A stretch of 64,000 nucleotides of DNA from the NCBI GenBank assembly GCA_905221605.1, contig CAJNDS010001668.1, positions 186,001 to 250,000 on the forward strand. Reading direction: 5' to 3'. Made by a program: the position numbers and the translations under genes. The notes beneath the pieces were generated by a model. The model did no database searches and had not been told where the DNA came from. It saw only the letters and a list, made by a program, of their open reading frames with translations. The DNA is from Symbiodinium natans (Eukaryota > Sar > Dinophyceae > Suessiales > Symbiodiniaceae). Below, in pieces: positions 40,556-52,360 of this stretch (positions are counted from its first letter, which is position 1; each line of letters starts with the position of its first letter).

Positions 40556-43500
40556 AGCAGTATGCATGTGTAGCGGGCCCGTGAGACTGTCGTTGAACGA
40601 TGGAAGCGGCAAGCGAACTGAGATGCACTTTCTACTCTTGGCAAGAGGCGGCACAGCTTTGTCTTCTCATGCTTCTGCACTGGGCGCGAGCATTAGAAAT
40701 TGCTTTATATCTCGTGATGCGGTTGGCTCCGTGAATGTATTGAGTCAGATTGCCCTGTCACTCCTACCCAATCTTACCCACAAGCCCTATTGAGCAGCTA
40801 CCAGAGACACCAGCTTGTATCAAGGGCAGGTGGGTGTTGGAAGTTGATGTATGGCAGCTGTTGGAAGCGAGATGAAAACCTTCATTCTTACACCCGCAGC
40901 TGCAACATGTCGAAACGGTCACAATGGGACAATGCTCCGATTACTGTCCGTCTCTGGGGAAACCTCCTCCGGTGGCGACTCACGTCGTCGGGGACGGATG
41001 AAAGCTCACAGCTCGGGCAGTGGGAATCACAGCAGCGAGACATTCCTGCGCATGCACAAGAGTCCCTTCGCGCACGCCGAACTTGCTGCCGCCATGCACA
41101 CCTACAACTTAACACAGAGGAGCATCACCAGGGATGGGTGCGCAGGACCTACAGGAATCCTGCCGCTGAGAAGACTGCAGGAGGGGGGAGTTTTAGGAAC
41201 TTCATGGTTGCCAACAAGCATTTGAAAATGGACATCAAGTTGCTTCGACAGCTTCCCCTTCGTCAATGTGTCAACACTTCACTGTCGCCCCCCCCCCCTC
41301 CCGGGGCCTGCGCCCTTCTCTGCAGCAACATGATCAAAAGCCGAAGAGGAGGCAGGCATGAATGTACGCGTACCTGGCTGTCTTCACCTTGGCAAACGCA
41401 GAAGGCCGCCAGGCAGCCTTTGCACGGCCCTTGGGAGGGCAGTCACACAACGACGCAAAACCTCTTCAGCGGCAAGTTGGGACATTGCAGCTGAGCATCT
41501 GCAACACGTCCTGCTTGCAGGCTACCAAAGCTACCACATGCTGCTTGCGGCATTCTACTGCAAGATCACTCCATCTGCGTGAGCTCTGTGATGGTGAGGG
41601 CTCTGGCACACCACAGCGGCTTTTCCAAAGTCTCTTTTGGGCTTGGCAACATACCTTGCATCTGGCACGGCAGGAGATGTATTCCTTATCCCACAAACTC
41701 TCATGGAAATGGCCTGGTACACTACATTGCGAGGTGGACGGGTGGGGGTTGGAGACGGGGGGGGGGTGAGGGAGTAGACCCTCTTCCTGCCAATTCACGA
41801 TGTATCAGGCCAGTGTCAACTTCACAGACAAGGCATCCCCACGGGGCCCACGAAACACACCCCTCGACCGCCCCAGGCAAAGTATGTAGGGCAAAGCTCC
41901 ACGACGTCAAGTCCTAGGGATCAGCCGGGCGATGAGTAACCGCCACGTCCTTATCTCCGCATGTGCGAACCAAAAGCCTGGCAGCCAGCCCCCGCTCGAA
42001 AGAGTGTTGCAATGCGGAACGTGCCCAATCACGAGTTGTACTCTTCTTGCCGACACTGAAACTCGTCTAAGTAATGGAGCCACCTTGCCGCTTTGTCTGG
42101 ATGACTCCTAGTTGTAGGGAGCCTGACAAGAAGCCCCAAGCTTGACCTTCTTGCCTTCGTCACCACCGACAGAATTGTACGTGTTCGGTGGCGGCACTGT
42201 TTCCGTGTCTGAACGTTTCACTCTTACGAGCTTCAGGCTTCCAAGGCCATGCACACCAAAGGCAAAGGGGTGTTCAACAGGTACACCACAAACAGGCCTC
42301 AAGAGGATTCATAAAAAATTCAAACAAAGGTTGTGGATTCGACTGGGCAAGGCCAAAACGGAGGCTTTCCATTCGCTTGCGGCCACTGACAGCATCAGGA
42401 CTCTCCTGAGTTCTCCTAAGACGGACCCCAACTCAGAATGTTCCAGGTTGAGATTGTGACATGCGGAGTTCTTCTGCAACTGACAGGCTTGGAAGTGCAG
42501 GTGTCTAGGTTTTTCGGTACCTTCTCGGGTGTTTGGCCCTTGGCTCTGTTTGAACCAAGCTGGTGGCGAAGACTGCGCTTGCCTTCGATGCACTTGAAGC
42601 CTTCCTGGTGTGCATGGCCTTCGAAGCCTGAAGCTCGTAAGAGTCGCTGCAGGGCGTTGCTACGAATGACACGAATGTTGAGAGAGGTCGCGGCGTGCTG
42701 GGCACGTTTGGCACAAGAAGCAAATAACAAGGCCCTCTCAAGTTGGCTTTGGCCCTGGGCGCTGGTGCAGCTGGCAAAGGGTACAGCCAGCGGGCAAGAA
42801 ACGGCATGAAGCAGAGCATGAGACACTTACAAGGGTGGCCAGGAAGTCTGCAAGGCGCATCGATCTGCGACGATAAGCCGGAGACTCCCAGAACAAGGTG
42901 TCGTCCGACAATCCCTTAAGGTCTTATGCCCTAAACGCGGTTTTCAGCCAGCACTTCTGGCTGACAGGCCCTTATAAGGGGCAATCTTTAGACAACTGCG
43001 GGGCATTGAGGGCGCAGTGCGCAAAGAACTACAGGCCGCAGAGCCTGATTAGCGGCCTGCAGACGGACAGGAGGAGGCCTGCACTAGGCCAAGCACGTGT
43101 TTAGGGCCCACGAGTCCGAAGTCGGAGGAGCCCCGGGATGTCTGGGGCGTCACTTTCAGGGCCTTAAGCACTTCAAAGGCTCAGAAGAAACCCCGCTCCA
43201 TGTCAGGCGTACCACGGAAGCCTTCCTGATTGGTGCAATGCCACAACGCAAGTCCTCATACAAAGAGTAACACCTAGCTTGTCGGCGGGCTATCAGAGGG
43301 TGCACATCAGATCACAGCTTCCGGGACTCAACCATCTTCAAACCGGCTTCAAAGTTTCAGGTTTTTCGAAAACCCACAGGAGACAGGAGAGCAGTGCTTC
43401 CATGGTGGGTTTGGGATTCAAGCCTTGGAGCCAAGCCTTTTTAGAGAGAGAGCCCGAGCCTCTGGCCGATGGGTCACTGCACTGACGCCGCGGACGTGCT

Positions 43501-43917
43501 CCGTGAGATTGCACCCGGGCGATAAAAGGATCGAAGCAAGCCATTCCACAGCGCCACGCAACATGTAAGAAACTCCAAGGATTCCATGTTCTTCCTGTCA
43601 GAAATGTTCAGATCTTCCGATTTCGAGCGCATAGAAGGCCGAAACAAGGGGCTCGGGACCCTCAGGGTCTCAGTCTCGTGAGGCAGGACAAGGGCCCGAC
43701 TTCACAGCGACGAGGACCTCCTCCATGAGACTCTCTACACGTACGGCACAGCAGTTGGGGTCGAGGAGATGCTTGCCCAGACGTCAGAGGGCTAAGACAT
43801 CAGCCAGGCAACGCATCTCACCATGCGCTGCACAAGGTCATGCACGCGAGATCGTCTCAGAACTCACCCGACTTGCACGACCTTTGGCAGGGCCTCTGGA
43901 TCTGATGGAAATATGAC
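40556..43917. other. No gene assigned
   Basis: Average-composition DNA without telomeric tracts. Many short open frames on both strands overlap each other and none has a motif. The only structure noted is the inverted repeat at 42218-42648. Confidence 0.35.
42218..42648. repeat. Inverted repeat, arms about 39 bp
   Basis: The left arm includes CTTACGAGCTTCAGGCTTCC then AAGGCCATGCACACC. The right arm includes GGTGTGCATGGCCTTCGAAG then CCTGAAGCTCGTAAG. They pair with one or two mismatches across a 350-bp spacer, compatible with a non-autonomous DNA transposon or fold-back element. Confidence 0.65.
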
Positions 43918-44000
43918 AGGGTTTAGGGTTTAGGGTTTAGGGTTTAGGGTTTAGGGTTTAGGGTTTAGGGCTTAGGGCTTAGGGCTTAGGGTTTAGGGTC
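43918..44000. repeat. Interstitial TTTAGGG tract
   Basis: About 11 units with TTAGGGC variants. A related degenerate tract lies at 44469-44535. Confidence 0.9.
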
Positions 44001-44695
44001 TGAAGAGACAAATATGGGCGTCCAAGCGCGCCGTTGAGGCACAAGTCTTGCTGACGGCAACTCCGTGCCAGTGATGAAACTTCAGGGTCAAGCTTGCGTA
44101 CCTGTACACTAGAGCGCAGATCAGGGCCATACCTCTCACTCCGTCAAACAGGAGAGTTCATGTGACCCATGAAGAAGCCCTGACCGTAGCAGCCATCGCA
44201 ACTGGATGAGCAGATGACAAAGATTTCTTGATGACGCTGACTACCGAAGCTGCACTCCTGATCGCCTTTGCGCTCTGCACATTGCAGGCAGACCCTCGAC
44301 CGACTCGACAACTGCTTCAAAGGGTTTCGGGTCTAGGGTTTAAGGGCAATTCCGACAATGAGAAAGATCAAGACCCCAAGCGGCCGTGCCTTCAAATGTT
44401 CAGCCGGGGTTTCAAAGCAAGTGAGCCTCTGCAGCTTGACGGGAAACGCTGCAATTCACGTGGGTTCAGCGTTTGGGGTTTAGGGTTTCGGGCTTAGGGC
44501 TTGGGCTTAGGGCTTGGGGCTTAGGCTTTAGGGTCAGATACTATGATACGGCTGCAACAATGTATGCCCGTTCCTGCTTGGAGTTGTGCCTGCGGCGTTC
44601 AGCCTCCAGAAACCGGCTCGCGTCTCGGCGCGATGCGCCACACACAGAGAGGGTCAGCCGAGCAGTCTTGTAACTAAGTGTTGGTTAGTTCAGGT

Positions 44696-44776
44696 TTGGG
44701 ATGTGCCCCCCCTTATACTAACAGTCCTTAACAGGGATGATAATGGGGGGGGGCACTATAGGGGGGAACATCCCAA
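44696..44776. mobile_element. MITE-like element, family 3, copy 2
   Basis: Ends TTGGGATGTGCCCCCCTTAT and ATAGGGGGGAACATCCCAA are inverted repeats matching the copy at 33963-34051. Confidence 0.7.
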
Positions 44777-45850
44777 GCTCAGGTCTCCGCGAAATCCAAC
44801 TCAGGGAGCATGGAGCGTTAGCGTTTTGGTTGGGCACATTTTGCAACTCAGAACTGGGAAGGCCTGTCAGCAATGTTTGTGGCCCTCTGTCCTTGGGCCA
44901 TTCTGCTACGGTCATGCCTACTAAGTTTTGGGTGTATGTGAGAGACCCCCGACTTTGTGACATGCCCATTTCGCAGTGCGTCAAAGAATCGCCATCACAA
45001 GTGAGCCAATCAAGAGCCAGCGCCTGAACCCATGTAGAGCTTCGCAGCTCTCGGGCCCAGACAACAAGATTGGAGTTTTGGCACCTCGACGCGAGGTGTG
45101 CCGCTTGTCAAAATGGCAGGGTGCGAATTCTCTATCTGGAGATGACTGGACGGATTCTCCAAACATTATACTCCAGCATGCACTGCATGTGCTCCTAATG
45201 GTACCCTGGCCTTCCGCCTGTCCATGCCAAAGTGCGAGCCACGAGAGCAAACAGGCAAGAAGCAAACGTTGGTCTTGCACCAGCTCTTGCCTCACGTATG
45301 TCGCTGCCTGCGCCTTTCTACGTGATGGGCCCTGAGAAGGCCAGGTGCACATCTTGACAGTTCTCAAGGTGAAAGGTTGGCTACTGGCTGGCTATTTCTG
45401 GATTCAGAACTTTTGGGTTTAATGGTAGACTCCAACGTTCCAAGTGCTGACTTCCCCTTTCTCTCATGCGATCCCTTCCAGCCCAAGCTCAAGCAGCCGC
45501 TGTCTCCTACCTCGAAGCAGACCGGCCCGCAGTGCATAAGGCTGAACTCGGGGCAAACCGGGTGTTTACACAAAATGGTCCAATTCTTCGGACGGGCAAG
45601 AACGCCTTGGATAGCAGGGACACATTGCATCACAGCATCGCTCAGCGTTGCAGCATTATCGCACTCATCGTAGGCCAACACGTCGCATTGGCGCAGCGAA
45701 CGAGCATTGCCCGAAGAGAGCTTCACGCAAGGACAAATCAACGTACGACCGGCCAAACTGCCGACGCTGCAGAGCGACAGGACCATGTCCAGCACGATCC
45801 ATGGCTGACGCGAATTTGTCTCGAAGGTTGCTGGCTGTCCATAAGGCATA

Positions 45851-45965
45851 CTTAGAGGTTCATGGATACTTACAACCGCAATTCTAAATCTACCTAAAAC
45901 CTACTGAGGGGACTCAGGGGGCTGAAAAGTACAGTTACAACTGGGGTTATACGTCATCCAGGAAC
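45851..45965. mobile_element. MITE-like element, family 1, copy 3 (reverse orientation)
   Basis: The core CCTACTGAGGGGACTCAGGG is the reverse complement of the family core at 2390-2420. The left end TTAGAGGTTCATGGATACTT is preserved; the right end is degraded. Confidence 0.6.
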
Positions 45966-48005
45966 TCGCCGAACCACAGGCTGCCATCCCTGCTCGGCAG
46001 GCACGGCGGTGGGAACAGCGGTGCCCCACATCAAAGACCCATCAGCTGCCACAGACTCAGTGCGAGAACTCAAACAGCCCAAGCGTTCAAAGCTTACGAA
46101 AACTCTCCGAAACCTGCGCAGTGGTCCCGGCCACTGGCACGAACCAGGCCAGGCTCTAGGGACCTCACATCAGGAAAATATGGCCGGCACCCCCTTCAAC
46201 AATTCCCAGGGAAGATTTCTGATGCTCGGCACATGACACATATGTGCCACATTTTTGCATGTACGGCACAGCTCCAATGTTGCAGGGTGTCTGGTAAACG
46301 TCCGAAATGGCCCGATCACTGGCGACTCGGAAGCCAGCACTTGTGTCGAAAGGCTCGCATGCGCTGCCCGCCCACACGTTGCACGCAGACGTGCTCCTGG
46401 CCAGGAAGGAATGCTCACCTTCGCCGCGTCTTGGCTACGGTACCATAGTGTTTGGCAAGCGCTTCCGGGTGACCTTCATCGATATGCCAAGGAACATCAA
46501 CCTCCGGCATCTCCAACGGCAATGACGATGGCTTCCGACGGCTCCTGCTTCTTCTTTGGAGAGCATGTGGACAGTTATGGGGCCTTGTTTACGTGCTTGG
46601 TCAATGGATGGTGGCTCAGGACCTTTGGAAGAGGTGCCATGAGGCCACACATCCTACCTCGAGAAGCGATCGCACCTTGAATTCCTGAAGGTCCCAAAGC
46701 TCTGCTTTGTGCACTTTTTGCAATTGCGTCTGTTCACTGACACCAGGCGCCGCACCTGTGGAGACACGAGACTACAAAGATCTGCGCATGGCTGGTGGGA
46801 CATATGACTCCGATGGAACTCATTGAAGGCTGATCTCCGCCTCCTGACTGTGGATCTCGAACTCTGGCAACAAGTTCCCCAATAGGCTGAAACTGATGTG
46901 GCAGGCCCGCAACCAGAAATCTTCTCGGTAGCGTTAGAGATCCATGGGCGAGGCTGAAAGGCACGAAAGCTTTGTCACCAAACTGATTCAAAGGTGGTCA
47001 GCTTACGAGCCTTGCACAATTTGTGCAGCAAGTTGCCAGTACCCACATTTCAAGGCCGAAGCCCAGCACGCTGCCTTCCTCCAAGGTCCTCAGAAGCATC
47101 GCCGCGAGGATCGCCTGCCTTTTGTAAACGCCGGGCTGTCATCAGCAGCTAGCTACCAGCTACGGGGACCATCACACGAGCTAACTTGAAATTGGCGGCA
47201 CTGGCAAAGGACACACCAAGGGGGGCCTCTGCACAATAAAAGTCCAAATCCTGAAAACACACCACCGGAAAACCACAAACCCCACTTGCCCCCAAAGCCC
47301 ATGCCCTCAAAACATCCCAAACCCCCTGCACCCTCAAACAAACCAAGCTCAAGTAATGTGGTGGCGTAATCATACTTTAATCATAGATAATTTGCTTTTT
47401 TGTTTTGAATTCATTTGGTTGTCTGTATTGTCGCTAAGTATGTTCAGGGTGCAGGGTATGGGTTGCATATGTTGGGTTTAGGGTATAGGTTGTCAGGCTT
47501 GGGGGGTAAAGGCTAGCCCCTCCACATCCGCGTATCAGAAACAGCACATGAGAAGCTCCCAGTGCTTACCCATCATTTTTGTCTGCTGATCGAACATTCA
47601 TGCGCCCTTGGCCTGGTTTCCAGGCGCAGGCGGGGCAAACACAAATGGCAAGCAACTGTCGTCAATTCACCGTACCGCCCCGGGCCTGTTGACGCGACTC
47701 TTGTGACACGTTGTAAACCAAAAGCCTCTCGGCAAAGATGTCCTTTCACATACGAGAGGAGAAGACCCATAAGTTCAAAAGAGTTCTGAACCCATGGGCC
47801 TTTCACCGGCAGTGGAGTTTGTGTGAGGTCCTCCGATTTGAGGTGCCTTTGGGGCTTAGGGTTGCGGCTTGAAGCTGTAGGGCTTACGGCGGCCACAGCG
47901 AGGTTCTCAGGGGAAGGGACCCTAGACAACAGTCAGCCCCCTAACAGAACCCCTTTTCAAAGGAGTTTTGTTGTGGACATTTTGTGTGCTCATCGATCCT
48001 ATGTA
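45966..48005. other. No gene assigned
   Basis: No repeats of note and no recognisable coding domain. Open frames are short and mutually overlapping. Confidence 0.35.
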
Positions 48006-48233
48006 TTATCTCGTCAATGGACCGGCATCGAGATGAGAACGTATCGGTCATCATGGGAATATATAAATTCAGAACCACATTCAAAAGAGATCATGCATAT
48101 ACAGTGAAGCAAACAGAATTCGGACATCTTCTTTTTGTCCAAGTGGGGTCGAACATGACTGTGGCTCTGGCACCTTGTGGCTGAGTAGGTCTCAGCACCT
48201 TACTGAAACGAGCCGAAGTCTGAGCTCTCCCCC
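48006..48233 (-). repeat. Split direct repeat B2
   Basis: Direct copy of 49098-49325, starting TTATCTCGTCAATGGACCGG on the plus strand. Confidence 0.9.
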
Positions 48234-48309
48234 GGCCACTACTGCTCTCACAGGTTCGGCCTAAGTGAGTCGGCCTGAAACAGGATACGGTGAGTCAGAG
48301 TCGCTCACG

Positions 48310-48555
48310 TCAAGAAGCTTGTGGTTGATGCTGAGAGCTTGACGCAGCATTGTCACTTGGTCGCTCAGGTTCATGCTCGGGGTCCACAAACTGCCACTGA
48401 CGCAAACGCAGTGTTGCCTCCTCTCTTCGAAGATCCTCTCGCTCTCCAAGAACGTCTTCCAAAACCTCAGCCACCTTCATCAGGGAATTCATGTTCAAGG
48501 TGCGTAGCCACTGACGAAACTCGTTAAGCTGAGCTGGTGTCAAAGTTCGCTCCAT
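48310..48555 (-). CDS. Small coiled-coil ORF between A2 and B2
   Basis: 81 aa with an ATG start. The N-terminal 45 residues (LNEFRQWLRTLNMNSLMKVA) are predicted helical and charged, and the tail is Pro/Ser-rich. It lies in the 637-bp spacer where simple PAT-type elements have no gene. Unknown function; could be fortuitous. Confidence 0.4.
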   Translation of the reverse strand: MERTLTPAQLNEFRQWLRTLNMNSLMKVAEVLEDVLGEREDLRREEATLRLRQWQFVDPEHEPERPSDNAASSSQHQPQAS

Positions 48556-48870
48556 GACGAGTTCTCAATGAGTTCAACTGACACGAGGCACAGCCAGCTT
48601 GAGCAAAAGAGAAGTCTCAGGTACTCTTAGACCGAAATGAGGTCCACTCGCAGCATGGACCAGCAACGGTGTTGCATTCCTGTCGGGCATACATCTGCAG
48701 AGAACCTGTCATACACAGAAAAGGGAGGGAGAGGCGGGCAAGCATGTTCCTTATTCATCTTTGCTCAGGCAAGAGTGTTGCCTGAAGCGTGGATCATCAC
48801 AACTGCACACCTGAAGAGAACAACTCTGTGGCGTACCCGTGTTTAAAGAGAAGGGGGAGGGAGAGGCGGG

Positions 48871-49096
48871 TGAAAATTCTTTCCTCAGAGCTGCAGCTCA
48901 AGCCGAATGTTGCTTGAAGTCAAAGATCAGGAAGCTGACATGAAAAGACAAGAACTCTCTTCAAGAAAATGGGAGCACATGCACTGTGCAAAATGCAACA
49001 TGCTGCAAAGACTCAAAGCACAAGAGATGCCTAAATGACATGAAAGGTCATTTTCCATTTTCAAGATAAAACGCTTGCTCGTACCTCGCTGGCACG
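48871..49096 (-). repeat. Split direct repeat A2
   Basis: Direct copy of 58852-59077, one A/G difference seen near the end. It abuts B1 with a one-base gap. Confidence 0.9.
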
Positions 49097-49097
49097 C

Positions 49098-49325
49098 TTA
49101 TCTCGTCAATGGACCGGCATCGAGATGAGAACGTATCGGTCATCATGGGAATATATAAATTCAGAACCACATTCAAAAGAGATCATGCATATACAGTGAA
49201 GCAAACAGAATTCGGACATCTTCTTTTTGTCCAAGTGGGGTCGAACATGACTGTGGCTCTGGCACCTTGTGGCTGAGTAGGTCTCAGCACCTTACTGAAA
49301 CGAGCCGAAGTCTGAGCTCTCCCCC
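49098..49325 (-). repeat. Split direct repeat B1
   Basis: Direct copy of 48006-48233. The stop codon of the RT/RNase H frame (49292) lies inside it. Confidence 0.9.
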
Positions 49326-50846
49326 TTTTTAAAGCAAACGAGGAATTCGGCAAAGTTGAAGTCGATCAAGGGTAGTCCCTCAAGCAAAGGTTCATTGCCA
49401 TCTTTTCTGGAGGGTCCGTCGGCAATGTTGGAGAGAGAGGGAACTCTGGAAAACCAAGGAAGGCACATTCTCTCAACCTCGAGCACTGCTTGACAAAAGA
49501 GAAGCTTGTTGGCAATCGGATGCGCAGAGCTTCCTTTGACTAGACAGGCTTTGGCTGCTTCATTGTCAGTGAAAGCAACAAGAGAAGACCCACCGAAGAT
49601 GTCGCCCCATAACCAGAAACCGATGCAAACAGCAAGGAGCTCAAGAAGGAAAATGCACTTCGTCCCAAGGTCAATGCCCAACATCGTCATGTCTTCCTGC
49701 TCGGGGAACCACGAGAAGAATTGTAAGGGCAAGCCCGTAGGATCGACAATCACTCCTCCCAATCCTGCACAGGGGCCGTTTTCTCCCTCCTCTAAAGACG
49801 CATCAGTGTAGAGGTAGAAGCACTCTTTCTTCGCTGCAGAGACTTGTCGCGCCGGGGCTCTTTTGAGAATGTCACAATAAGCTTTGACAGCAGCAAGGGC
49901 CTCGTCATCGAGTTTGCCGTCCCTGGACAACGTTCTAGCATGGAAGACCCGGAGGCAGGACTTGGCAAGTCTTCCGAAAACCTGGCAACCTGCGAAAGAC
50001 ATCCTCCCTGCGAGATGTTTAGCTCGGCTTTGAGAGAGCTGTCGGTCTTGGGTGACCTGAAGAAGGTCCCTAATGAGCTCTGAAACTCGGGCTTCAGTGT
50101 TCAGAATCTCGACCATGCCTTTGCTGAGAGGTGAGAGGTTCACAACAACCACCAGGGCACTGAGCTTGGCACTGAAGGAGGTATGCTTGTCACCTTCCTT
50201 ATCGAAGGCCCATCCAAGCAGGGTGAAGAAAGTTTCAGCTGCTTGGTCTGTGTTGCTCTCGAGACCTGGCTCTGAGAAGATTGGAAAATCATCGTAAAAG
50301 CAGGTCCACATCAGCCACAGCCCCTTTGCAGCAATCGCCCACACGGCTCTGCTCATCCTGTTGAAAGAGAAAACTGACTGCGTAGCACCGAAAGGAAGAG
50401 AGATGGATCGGAAAACTTTACATCTGCCTTTGGGATCACTGAGGGCCAAGCCAGCGTGTCTCCTTGCACAGGAAGCAATTGGGAGCTGCTTGTAAGCTGA
50501 CTTCAAGTCGAAACTTTTTGCTAGGAGCTTCGTGGGGAGGCCTGCCTTCTGTCTGAGCTGATACCACCGGCCGATGGCCGCACAGATAACATCCACATTG
50601 TGTAGGGTGATCTTTTCTTCAGCAAAGGTCGTGGCATTTATCAGCGAGGCAGACATGTCGTCTACACACCTTATCTTTCCTTTCTGCATAACCCCAAAGC
50701 GGTTGGAAAGCAGCCCGGCGGCCTCAGGTGACCCTGGGTCGAAGGGGCCAGATAGCCACCCTTTCTCAGCTTCAGCCCGGCGCTCAGAAGTTACTTTTCT
50801 CCATTTTCGAGAGCGAACGCCTACTTTTTGTGTGGCTGTCGCCCCC
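49292..50846 (-). CDS. Reverse transcriptase and RNase H of the YR element
   Basis: The frame is open from 50846 (no ATG until 50689) to 49292. Motifs in order: EKGWLSGPFDPGSPEA near the start, KSFDLKSAYKQLPI (RT motif A with Asp), SLPFGATQSVF (motif B) and FYDDFPIF (catalytic Asp-Asp). These are followed by RNase H LYTDAS, LLELLAV and FTDNEAA with a terminal NIADGPSR. All expected acidic residues are present. The style is DIRS/Ngaro rather than copia. In the same frame class as the pol start at 52357, but separated from it by an inverted segment, so translation from gag-pol cannot reach it. Confidence 0.85.
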
Positions 50847-52175
50847 TAACAGCAACGCCCCAGCAACCCGGGCGATCAAGAAGTCTCATGTCGAGGGAAA
50901 CTCCCCAGAAGCAAATGCCGAGTTCGGCCTCGAGGACTCCAGCGCCGGCGACTCAGACCAGGAAGGCAAGATCGCGCATCTTCAGGATCTTTGCTGCGCA
51001 ATATGCGCGTACCTCAGCCAAGCTGGAAAACCCTGGTCGGTCGCATGCTCCTCCGCCAGCAACCTCTGGTCGACACAAGCATGGCAGGTTGTTGTTGAGC
51101 TGTGTCAGCCCACCTACAGCTGCTTCCAGTCCTGCATGTATGGAGGATCCAGGCCGAAACGCATGACGCTGGCTTTCGCGAACATGCCCGAGCTCTCCTA
51201 CATCAATTTGCTATGTGATGGCTCCCATGAACATGACACGGGAGTCTGGAGCCGTAGTGCCCCCAAAGCATCGAGCGTCTGTGATAGCCCGTATCCCAGA
51301 AAGCTGTGCACTGCAGTAGCGACCGCGGTGCATGCAAACTGCATTGCGAGGGGCATCCAGGATATGCCCTCAGATCTCCAGTCTGTACCGGGAGACATTG
51401 CCATGGATGAGGTTGCCGCCCGAGCTCTGGCAGGGTCGTCGGCAGCCCAGAGACAGCTGCCCGGGCTCATGCCAGAATACCGGGTCAAGCTCACAGTCAC
51501 CTTGCCCCTATCAGACATCGCTTGGCAGGTCAAGGACAGAATTCAGCATTTCCTCCGAGTAGGTGATGTTTTGCTTCCCCCGAACTCCCGCCTTCTGGCG
51601 ATCATTCCAGCAACAGATGGGGATGTGGATGCTCGCCAGTGTATTTTCGGGGTTCCATGGAAACCCCACGAGTTCGTTCAAGAAGCTGCCCTACGAGGAT
51701 TCCCGAACAACTTTGCAGAGGTTGTGCCCGACGAGCTCGATGAGGCCATCCTAAACCTGGCAACCCAACCTCACCATGTCGTAGTCAAGAAAAGAAGTGA
51801 CTTCTTCAGAAGATGGTTATCCAGAGCGGCTGACCTACACTCGCAGGAGGAACAGCTTAAGGCCTCCTTTGACCAGCCCTTTGCGAGTGTAGTCCGTCCC
51901 AAAAGGATTCTCCTCTTTGAAGAGATGGTACGAGAGTATTCTCTTGCAGACAAGGATGTTGCTTCGATTCTCAAGCAGGGAGTCGACCTAGCAGGGAAGA
52001 TCCCCCTGTCCCATGACCTTCCCAAGTCCTTTTCTCCCCCACATCTCAGCCTCGACGAGCTTGAAGAGCTCACTCCTCTGATCCGAGAGGCTGCGATAAC
52101 CCGGGCAGAGGGAACCAAGGATCTTGTCGAAGAGACTTGGGACAAGACGATGATTGAAGCAAATCAAGTTTGATT
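50780..52175 (+). pseudogene. Inverted internal segment of pol (methyltransferase-like region)
   Basis: The plus strand is open through this segment (the frame spans 50728-52173). Its order is FVWLSPPNSNAPATRA, then SCMYGGSRPKRMTLAFANMP, then LLCDGSHEHDTGVW, then KRILLFEEMVREYSLADKDV. From memory these are the second half of the DNA-cytosine-methyltransferase-like region and the linker that precede RT in dinoflagellate DIRS-like elements. That region should be on the minus strand with the flanking pol parts. Its beginning lies next to RT and its end next to the methyltransferase start, exactly as an in-place inversion predicts. Not an independent gene. Confidence 0.65.
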
Positions 52176-52357
52176 ACCGGCCCTAGTCTAACTTTGTACA
52201 AAACAGAATCAATGCCGAAGCTTCCTCTGAGGCCACAATTCTTGAGGGCTGCCGTCAGGCCGGCAGAGCCAGCGAAGATCTCAAGCCCGAAAAATGTGTG
52301 TAAGCGTCTGGCCTCTGTGGTAGGGGAAGCGAGCTCACTTTGTTCTGACAAGGGTAG
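52176..52357 (-). pseudogene. Start of pol: methyltransferase-like N-terminus
   Basis: In the same frame as the end of gag and directly after its TGA, the minus strand reads LEIFAGSAGLTAALKNCG and VIKLDLL, resembling the SAM-binding start of C5-cytosine methyltransferase-like domains. It is cut at about 52175 by the inversion junction. Confidence 0.65.
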
Positions 52358-52360
52358 TCA
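52358..52360 (-). promoter_or_regulatory. Candidate leaky stop codon UGA CUA between gag and pol
   Basis: The gag frame ends GGG CCC AAC TGA CTA CCC, and pol continues in the same frame. UGA followed by CUA is a well-known efficient readthrough context in animal and plant viral RNAs. This is suggestive, not proof. Confidence 0.55.

Noticed and set aside
50728-52173. 481-aa plus-strand frame as an independent host gene
   Set aside because: Its content matches the methyltransferase-like/linker part of pol and its start runs antisense to RT. It is better explained as an inverted piece of the YR element.
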